Of a DNA stretch of 17,883 nucleotides, positions 13,819-17,883 are shown in pieces. The position numbers and the translations under genes are program-made. Each line of letters starts with the position of its first letter. The stretch's first letter is position 1. This stretch comes from an uncultured Oscillospiraceae bacterium (GTDB taxonomy: Bacteria; Bacillota; Clostridia; Oscillospirales; Acutalibacteraceae). The stretch is taken from the NCBI GenBank assembly GCA_900554535.1, contig USIA01000024.1, forward strand, positions 1 through 17,883, written 5' to 3'. The notes beneath the pieces were generated by a model, which saw only the letters and a program-made list of their open reading frames with translations, made no database searches and was not told the origin of the DNA.

Positions 13819-13844
13819 TGGTCCGAGTGGCGAGACTTGAACTC
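13819..13844 (-). other. tRNA 3'-end remnant = prophage attachment junction (att)
   Basis: Read on the minus strand this is the last 26 bases of a tRNA: part of the T-stem, the T-loop GTTCAAGTC, the 3' T-stem CTCGC, the acceptor strand CACTCGG, discriminator A and CCA. The matching 5' part is absent: upstream (right) sequence cannot pair as the T-stem or acceptor arm. Acceptor G72 with A73 implies C1, which among bacterial elongator tRNAs points to tRNA-Pro, with modest confidence. Phage integrases commonly cut at tRNA 3' ends. Here the duplicated end remains on the chromosomal side while the intact gene is expected at the far end of the prophage, beyond this window. Confidence 0.8.
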
Positions 13845-13877
13845 TATTTAATACGTATAAGTCTTGGAAAAATTGCG

Positions 13878-13899
13878 ATTAGTCCACAATTAGTCCACA
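13878..13899. repeat. Tandem 11-bp direct repeat near att (candidate integrase arm sites)
   Basis: ATTAGTCCACA occurs twice without spacer (13878-13888 and 13889-13899), 33 bases inside the prophage from the tRNA remnant. Short direct repeats at this distance are typical arm-type binding sites of tyrosine integrases. The role is inferred from position. Confidence 0.6.
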
Positions 13900-14010
13900 A
13901 TAACGCTGTGTGAATGTGCCGATATTTCAATATATGCTCTTTGTGCGGAGAGCAACCAAAAATTCCATATCCTATCTTATAAATAGTAGGGCATGGGATT
14001 TTTGTAAGCC

Positions 14011-14041
14011 AAAAAAGAAATCGCCGGGCAAATGCCCGGCG
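14011..14041 (-). terminator. Terminator of the predicted small RNA
   Basis: CGCCGGGC/GCCCGGCG, a perfect GC-rich stem with an AT-only loop (14022-14041), is followed on the minus strand by ATTTCTTTTTT. It is a strong intrinsic terminator. Confidence 0.88.
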
Positions 14042-14147
14042 CAAAGCGAATCAATCTGTTCGAGGAAAGAAATCATCCCAATGGCCTGGACAAGCTGATG
14101 TGCCAAGAAACCTGTTAATTTCTTAATAGGATGTCTTTACTCTAACG
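14011..14147 (-). ncRNA. Predicted ~135-nt small RNA (or tiny mRNA) at the prophage end
   Basis: A near-consensus minus-strand promoter (14153-14181) would start transcription near 14147. A strong hairpin with a T-run ends it near 14011, giving about 135 nucleotides. Within it no open frame has both a start codon and a ribosome site. One frame encodes a hydrophobic segment (MISFLEQIDSL from an ATG near 14071), but it would have to run through the terminator. I therefore favour a regulatory RNA; I do not recognise its family. Confidence 0.45.
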
Positions 14148-14152
14148 TATTT

Positions 14153-14181
14153 ATTTTACCACTTAATTCTAAAAAAGTCAA
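14153..14181 (-). promoter_or_regulatory. Strong sigma-A-type promoter facing the att site
   Basis: On the minus strand TTGACT (14176-14181), a 17-base spacer ending GTGG, and TAAAAT (14153-14158) form the best housekeeping promoter in the prophage segment. It lies between the lysis-cassette terminator and the small-RNA terminator. Confidence 0.75.
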
Positions 14182-14196
14182 TACTTTTTGACATAC

Positions 14197-14233
14197 AAAA
14201 ACCCCCTGACCTACCATTGCGGTAAGCCAGGGG
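14197..14233 (-). terminator. Terminator of the prophage lysis cassette
   Basis: On the minus strand CCCCTGGCTTACC pairs with GGTAGGTCAGGGG (two wobble pairs, 5-base loop), followed by GTTTTTG. It begins 16 bases after the stop of the NrdD-like mini-protein. Confidence 0.88.
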
Positions 14234-14249
14234 CGCTGTCTTTGTGTGA

Positions 14250-14411
14250 TTAATTTTTGCGGATGCCGTGCTTCACGCGGTCGCGTTCTTCTGCGCGCTT
14301 CGCGTTGTTCCAGCGGTCCATTGTACCGACCAGATAGCCCGTGATGCGACGGATGCGCTCGAATCCGACGCCCTCACCGACCATGCCATCATGTACTCTT
14401 GTGTCTTGCAT
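14250..14411 (-). CDS. Stand-alone glycyl-radical mini-protein (C-terminal domain of anaerobic ribonucleotide reductase NrdD)
   Basis: A 53-residue protein whose core ERIRRITGYLVGTMDRWNNA (19-38) followed by KRAEERDRVKHG matches the extreme C-terminus of class III ribonucleotide reductase. In E. coli NrdD the corresponding stretch contains CGYLGN with the radical Gly681, followed by NAGKQEEVKRRVKH. By this alignment Gly25 is the radical glycine. The upstream catalytic barrel and the four zinc cysteines of NrdD are absent. GAGGTGTTAAGC precedes the ATG at 14411, chosen because longer in-frame starts fall inside the holin gene without a ribosome site. It is last in the lysis cassette, 10 bases after the holin stop. 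It may act as a spare radical domain, as GrcA does for pyruvate formate-lyase; this is inference. Confidence 0.72.
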   Translation of the reverse strand: MQDTRVHDGMVGEGVGFERIRRITGYLVGTMDRWNNAKRAEERDRVKHGIRKN

Positions 14412-14421
14412 GCTTAACACC

Positions 14422-14904
14422 TCACGCCTTTGCGGTTGTGACGCTGACTTGTGCAGTGCCAGCCTTCGCCGTGCCTGCCTTTGCGGCCAGAGCCTCGCCC
14501 GTGCTGGGCAACGCACGCACAGCTGCCTCCATTGCCGCATCACCCAGCGCGGAGACGTCTCCCTCGTAGGCAATACCATCGAGCGCCAGTGCCTGCTTGA
14601 GTACGTTGGTGGCGGTCTCCTTGCGCTGGTCAGCCGTTACGTTGCCGTTAAGATACATCTGCTCGGCGCTGTCAACGGCCAGCTTCGCCCCGTCAACGAT
14701 TTTTTGCAGCGTGGTAGTCACAGTATTTGGCGCCACGGCCGCAAGTGCATCTGTGACAGTATCCGCGACGCCGATCACCTTCTGGGCGGTATCCACACCG
14801 CCCTGCACATTGACGCCTTTCGACTTGACGTAGGCCAACACCCAGCCAGCGACGGCAATCACGGCCAATACAGCAAATACGATTATTACAACTTCAAATG
14901 TCAT
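14422..14904 (-). CDS. Phage holin, LLH family
   Basis: A 160-residue protein with one strongly hydrophobic N-terminal membrane segment (about residues 4-26), then a long amphipathic cytoplasmic or external part. That part contains the family-typical AEQMYLNGNVTADQRK and KQALALDGIAYEGD segments, followed by a low-complexity Ala/Gly/Thr tail with a KAGTAKAGTA repeat. Holins of this group form membrane lesions that release the lysin. GGAGGTATAAT gives the ribosome site. It lies 12 bases after the coiled-coil membrane gene and just ahead of the NrdD-like mini-protein. Confidence 0.82.
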   Translation of the reverse strand: MTFEVVIIVFAVLAVIAVAGWVLAYVKSKGVNVQGGVDTAQKVIGVADTVTDALAAVAPNTVTTTLQKIVDGAKLAVDSAEQMYLNGNVTADQRKETATNVLKQALALDGIAYEGDVSALGDAAMEAAVRALPSTGEALAAKAGTAKAGTAQVSVTTAKA

Positions 14905-14916
14905 ATTATACCTCCA

Positions 14917-15216
14917 TTAAAAATGCCCGGTAATTATGTACGATACAATTGCAGTGACGATGGCGGTGATTCCTACCATCAAAATGTTTTCCCAATATTT
15001 GGACGGCTTTGCGGCGATGCCGGATACAGTATCTTTAATTTCTGTGATATCTTCTTTCAGCCCTTCCACTTCCTGCTGCGTTGATGCCATCGCTTCCGCC
15101 AGCTTGTGGATGTCTGCAACCTCGGCGGCGACCTCGGTAATGCGTTTGTGGGCAGATTTCGCACTATCCAACCCTTCTTTCGCAAGGATTGCGATTTCGT
15201 CAAGCTCCAAACTCAT
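14917..15216 (-). CDS. Coiled-coil protein with C-terminal membrane anchor (XhlA-like, lysis cassette)
   Basis: A 99-residue protein: residues 8-68 form a heptad-like coiled coil rich in Glu, Ala and Ile, and residues 77-96 form a single C-terminal transmembrane helix ending YIITGHF. This architecture is that of XhlA/haemolysin-type accessory proteins of phage lysis cassettes, which associate with holins at the membrane. Its ATG overlaps the lysin stop codon (ATGA), so translation is coupled; the AGGGGG upstream is unusually close, consistent with reinitiation. The family call rests on architecture and position rather than a strict signature. Confidence 0.7.
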   Translation of the reverse strand: MSLELDEIAILAKEGLDSAKSAHKRITEVAAEVADIHKLAEAMASTQQEVEGLKEDITEIKDTVSGIAAKPSKYWENILMVGITAIVTAIVSYIITGHF

Positions 15217-16367
15217 ACCCCCTCAAGCACAAACTGTTTGACTGGCGGTTCGCCGTCCACCTGCGTATAGATTCCGGTTTTGCCCTTGCCATAGGCGACC
15301 ACCGGCACAAGCCATTTTCCGCTGCCAATGGAATACACACCTGCCATACAGGCAATACCACCGGTTCCGCACGTCACCGTGGGTCGCTTTTCGCTCGTCA
15401 GGCCGATCTTGTAGCACGCACCGACTTTGAGCTGCATGGGCATTGTGGTGTCCGAGACGCAGGTGGACGTGATCGTCACCACAAACGTGCTGATCTTGCT
15501 GCCGTTGATGTAGATACCAGTGGATTCGCCGACTTGTCCTTTGGCGGTAATCTTAAAGTAATACTTATTACCGCCGATTGCGGAGCGCGACACATCAACC
15601 ACGGCCCCATTGCCGGGCACGACACTGGGTAGGCCTGCGGTACAAGTCACGGCCAGCACATACATACCGCCCGCAGCAATGCTCAGCTTGCCCGTTGTGT
15701 CAGACTTGTAAGCCGCCCCGTTTGGCGCCGCAGCTGGCGTTGTGGTTGCCGTATAGTTGGTGTAAGCGATGTTGGTATCACATCCGCTGCCGGAGATGTT
15801 CGCGCCCGGCCATTTGCCGCCCGTCTCCGGGAAGTTGTTCTGCCAGATGTCGCAGGATAAGTCTGGCTTGCTGACGCCGGGGCGGGCATACCAGAACGCA
15901 TATGCTTTGAGTTGCGAAGGGTCGATGCGGTTATAGTACCAATCCCGGTTGCAGTAATAGCCGGGCTTGTATCCCGCCGCCTTGATTCCATCGCAAAATG
16001 TCTTGATAATCTGCGTATTGGTGGCCTTGGACGGGATGCCTCCATGATTGGCCTTATAACCGTCCGCATCCTCCATATCGATAACCACGGGATACGTCGG
16101 CTTCTTGCCTTTCAGCAGGCGCAGCGCGTGCTGTAGCTCACTCTTTGCGTCGTTTACGTTCAGCGCATAACTGTACAGATACGCGCCCCAGGGGATTCCC
16201 AGCCGGTCGCACTCCTTCACGTTGCGTTCCCACTGCTGGTCGTCCTGGCTCGACATGTCTGAGCCATATCCGCAACGGATCATGGCAAAATTTAAGCCCG
16301 CCGCTTTTGCGGTGGGCCAATCTACTTTGCCGTTGTGTTTGGATACGTCTATTCCGTGGTACGGCAC
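15213..16367 (-). CDS. Phage endolysin: GH25 muramidase with two C-terminal repeats
   Basis: A 384-residue cell-wall hydrolase. Residues 3-203 form a GH25 lysozyme barrel: HGIDVSKHNGKVDW at the N-terminus with Asp7, and PVVIDMED with catalytic Asp97 and Glu99; WYARP and DIWQNN follow. An Ala/Thr/Pro linker leads to two related repeats of about 78 residues (222-299 and 305-382), each starting SDTT and containing an A-[KY]-G-x3-x2-[ST]GIY motif. They are probably wall-binding modules. The start is a GTG at 16367, preceded by a perfect GGAGGTGAT; an ATG 21 bases upstream overlaps the tail-gene stop but lacks a good site. There is no signal peptide, so export needs the holin. Confidence 0.93.
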   Translation of the reverse strand: MPYHGIDVSKHNGKVDWPTAKAAGLNFAMIRCGYGSDMSSQDDQQWERNVKECDRLGIPWGAYLYSYALNVNDAKSELQHALRLLKGKKPTYPVVIDMEDADGYKANHGGIPSKATNTQIIKTFCDGIKAAGYKPGYYCNRDWYYNRIDPSQLKAYAFWYARPGVSKPDLSCDIWQNNFPETGGKWPGANISGSGCDTNIAYTNYTATTTPAAAPNGAAYKSDTTGKLSIAAGGMYVLAVTCTAGLPSVVPGNGAVVDVSRSAIGGNKYYFKITAKGQVGESTGIYINGSKISTFVVTITSTCVSDTTMPMQLKVGACYKIGLTSEKRPTVTCGTGGIACMAGVYSIGSGKWLVPVVAYGKGKTGIYTQVDGEPPVKQFVLEGV

Positions 16368-16384
16368 TGTTATCACCTCCAAAA

Positions 16385-17284
16385 TCATTCATTTTTCCAC
16401 ATAATATGGAAGTGAACTACGGCGTTAAGACTACTTGTTTGCACCGGATTAATAACGCGAAAATACACTCGGTTTTGATTTGTACTATAACTAATATGCG
16501 CATACGCATAACCATTGCTTTGACATGTAGCCGTGACATAGGGTGTACCAGTTGCTGGGCCATACGCAAAATTGTATTCCTGACTGACGTACATATTGCC
16601 ATATGCCGTTGTAACGCTGCAAGGATTCAGCTGGATTGATGTGGCATAAAATTCCCATCCTCCTACGCTGTCCGCATTTCCTCCGTTTGCGGGGAGGCTT
16701 GTGGGAGCACCTACCAAATCTCCATAATTTCCAGAATATGCCACGCTTGAAAACGACGGCTTGTTTTGGATGGAGTCCCAGTCCCCGGAGTCCATACGTT
16801 TCCACTCTGTCCACCTGCTTCCGCTACAGCATCGTACATATACAGCGCCATGTTCCTCTTGGATTGCCAGTTGCTCAATGTAACTTCCGTTGTCCGACTT
16901 GAGGACGAGCAAGCCCCAATAACTAGTATCAACCGGCTGATTATACTGCGCGTTTCGCATGGTGTAAAGTCCGGGTTCGACTGCATTGTTAAAGTCCTCC
17001 ATTGTCAACGTCCTGCACACGGGGCTGCCAATCGTGTCCGGAGATATAGTTAAGGTTTCCGCCGTGCTCCCGTCATAAGTTGTGTTTGTCCCTCCGTTGA
17101 GACTGATTGACAGGCTCTCAAGTAGGCCCGATGGCAGTTTACCGTTTTGTAAGGTTGCAACTTGGATGTTGTCATTTGTCCCGCCAATGTATAGCTCGTT
17201 TGCGTCGCGCGCCAGCCCAAGCTCGCCCTCTGATAGTCTGGGGAGGCTCGACTTTTCGCCGCGTTTGATTTGGATCTTTGGCAT
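16385..17284 (-). CDS. Phage tail fibre protein with pyocin-knob-like domain
   Basis: A 299-residue structural protein. The N-terminal 40 residues (KIQIKRGEKSSLPRLSEGEL then GLARDANELYIGG) form the short beta module found at the start of many phage fibres, shared with the next gene upstream. Residues 92-164 resemble a knob domain of R-pyocin fibres (GLYTMRNAQYNQPVDTSYWG ... GAVYVRCCSGSRWTEWKRM). The segment DWDSIQNKPSFSSVAYSGNYGDLVGAP is a fibre linker repeat of the SGSYNDLTNKP kind. The last 90 residues are a beta-rich tip, probably the receptor-binding end. AGGAG lies 9 bases before the ATG. The knob suggests sugar or wall-polymer binding. Confidence 0.82.
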   Translation of the reverse strand: MPKIQIKRGEKSSLPRLSEGELGLARDANELYIGGTNDNIQVATLQNGKLPSGLLESLSISLNGGTNTTYDGSTAETLTISPDTIGSPVCRTLTMEDFNNAVEPGLYTMRNAQYNQPVDTSYWGLLVLKSDNGSYIEQLAIQEEHGAVYVRCCSGSRWTEWKRMDSGDWDSIQNKPSFSSVAYSGNYGDLVGAPTSLPANGGNADSVGGWEFYATSIQLNPCSVTTAYGNMYVSQEYNFAYGPATGTPYVTATCQSNGYAYAHISYSTNQNRVYFRVINPVQTSSLNAVVHFHIMWKNE

Positions 17285-17305
17285 TTTATCGCGCTCCTAT
17301 CTCGC

Positions 17306-17716
17306 TCAAAATGTACCGCCGTCAATGTCCGGCAAGTCAGACGCCGTAATGGTACCGCCGGATGTCACGCGGCCTTTGCTGTCTACTGTAAGCTTGGTAT
17401 ACGTTCCGGCAGAAAGTCCAGACATGTTGGCAAGAGTCACCTCTAGATTTACATCGGCGCTACCGTCAAACTGCACAGCTGGAGCCGTCGCGTCTCCGGA
17501 TAAGCTAAAGTTACGTTTAGTTGCAAGCTTATCGGCTGTTTCCGCCGTGCCTCCGGTCGGATTGATTAACTTTTTGACCGGATTCCCGCCTCCTGTTGTA
17601 GATGGCAGACCAACATATACATTGCCAGTGTCTAGCGCGACGGCAAGTTCCCCCTCAGCTAATGTTAGGGATTCGACGTCTGCTTGGTTTCCGCGCTTAA
17701 TTTGTATTTTTGCCAT
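17306..17716 (-). CDS. Short phage tail fibre protein
   Basis: A 136-residue protein beginning MAKIQIKRGNQADVESLTLA then EGELAVALDTGNVYVG. This is the same N-terminal module as the 299-residue fibre downstream. It has a middle TADKLATKRNFSLSGDATA segment and a C-terminal GTYTKLTVDSKGRVTSGGTI then TASDLPDI, the common fibre shaft repeat. It lacks a separate tip domain, so it may be a shaft or adaptor segment that assembles with the next fibre protein. AAGGTGATTTT provides the ribosome site. The gene lies 21 bases ahead of the larger fibre gene. Confidence 0.8.
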   Translation of the reverse strand: MAKIQIKRGNQADVESLTLAEGELAVALDTGNVYVGLPSTTGGGNPVKKLINPTGGTAETADKLATKRNFSLSGDATAPAVQFDGSADVNLEVTLANMSGLSAGTYTKLTVDSKGRVTSGGTITASDLPDIDGGTF

Positions 17717-17729
17717 AAAATCACCTTAT

Positions 17730-17883
17730 TCAAGATATATTCCCATCAATTACTATATTTTGGTGTGCTTGTGGATTGGCCTCATGCGCTGCAAGCGTCT
17801 GAGTGTCGTCAATGGGTTCCGATGTATTACCATCCACAAGCATCCTAGGGTGTGCGTTTGCATCCATGCTATGCGCAGCAACT
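17730..17883 (-). CDS. Phage tail fibre protein, C-terminal end (5' part outside window)
   Basis: The last 50 residues of a protein entering from the right edge, ending at a TGA at 17732-17730. It contains two copies of a repeat of about 28 residues: VAAHSMDANAHPRMLVDGN and LAAHEANPQAHQNIVIDGN. The [LV]AAH-x3-[NP]-x-AH-x3-[LV]-x-DGN pattern is common in fibre or baseplate-associated proteins of phages of Bacillota. Thirteen bases separate it from the next fibre gene, consistent with one late operon. Confidence 0.75.
   Translation of the reverse strand, partial: VAAHSMDANAHPRMLVDGNTSEPIDDTQTLAAHEANPQAHQNIVIDGNIS

Larger units (their letters stand above)
13819..17883. mobile_element. Prophage, lysis/tail-fibre end (continues beyond window)
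   Basis: From the tRNA remnant rightward come the att-proximal repeats, a predicted small RNA, an NrdD-like mini-protein, holin, coiled-coil membrane protein, GH25 lysin and three tail-fibre genes. All protein genes are on the minus strand and tightly packed. This is the normal order at the late-gene end of a temperate tailed phage of Bacillota. No integrase or repressor gene is in the window; they are expected at the opposite end. Confidence 0.9.

Noticed and set aside
13624..13851. 75-codon plus-strand frame before the prophage junction
   Set aside because: It runs through a strong terminator hairpin and translates the tRNA remnant, with no ribosome site.
13819..13895. A complete tRNA gene on the minus strand
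   Set aside because: Only the T-loop, 3' T-stem and acceptor 3' strand are present; no D-arm, anticodon arm or 5' acceptor strand can be formed to the right.
13878..13899. Start of a CRISPR array
   Set aside because: Only two 11-base copies in direct contact with no spacers; no array exists in the window.
14250..14579. Longer 109-residue version of the NrdD-like gene
   Set aside because: The extra N-terminus overlaps the holin gene, is Arg-rich nonsense-like, and lacks a ribosome site, whereas the ATG at 14411 has GAGGTG upstream.
17730..17883. Short plus-strand start sites at the right edge
   Set aside because: The minus-strand frame has clear fibre repeats and an in-line operon position; plus-strand frames have neither.

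Overview
The window reads as chromosome of a Bacillota (Clostridia) bacterium, most likely a gut butyrate producer of the Oscillospirales type. This is an inference from the thl-crt-hbd cluster, AGGAGG-type ribosome binding sites, an FMN riboswitch, HxlR/VanZ/ECF-transporter families and Clostridia-type phage genes. The right quarter is the lysis end of an integrated prophage.

Layout. (1) 1-1276: the 3' end of a sensor histidine kinase, then a VanZ-family membrane protein. (2) 1285-1467: a broken IS3-type transposase fragment. (3) 1493-5440: an accessory block. On the minus strand the order of transcription is an FMN-binding split-barrel protein (4962-4561), an FMN riboswitch plus terminator, the riboflavin transporter ribU, a flavin split-barrel/double [4Fe-4S] ferredoxin fusion, a zinc-type macrodomain and a class M sirtuin. 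A divergent HxlR regulator (5111-5440) faces the first gene. (4) 5441-5860: gene-free debris with two copies of an IS21-like end motif and a perfect 22-bp palindrome. (5) 5865-9014: the thl-crt-hbd operon (acetoacetyl-CoA synthesis, reduction and dehydration), with terminator, promoter and a candidate Rex operator. (6) 9516-12822: gltX-glnS, both aminoacyl-tRNA synthetases, in one minus-strand operon. (7) 12882-13616: three short plus-strand genes for related helical mini-proteins. (8) 13819-17883: prophage end. It starts at a tRNA 3'-end remnant (attachment junction) with a tandem 11-bp repeat. It continues with a predicted ~135-nt small RNA, a stand-alone NrdD-like glycyl-radical mini-protein, holin, coiled-coil membrane protein, GH25 lysin and three tail-fibre genes.

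How the genes fit together. The most unusual unit is block 3. It puts a sirtuin (predicted to add ADP-ribose to a protein) and a macrodomain (predicted to remove it) behind a flavin-sensing riboswitch, with a riboflavin importer and two FMN-type proteins, next to a possible thiol-sensing regulator. The lipoyl carrier protein and lipoate ligase that accompany such pairs in Staphylococcus and Streptococcus are not in this window. The block lies between fragments of two different insertion-sequence types, which suggests lateral acquisition. The second unusual item is the 53-residue glycyl-radical-domain protein in the prophage lysis cassette, reminiscent of spare-part radical domains such as GrcA. 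All functions are read from sequence motifs alone; no database search was run.
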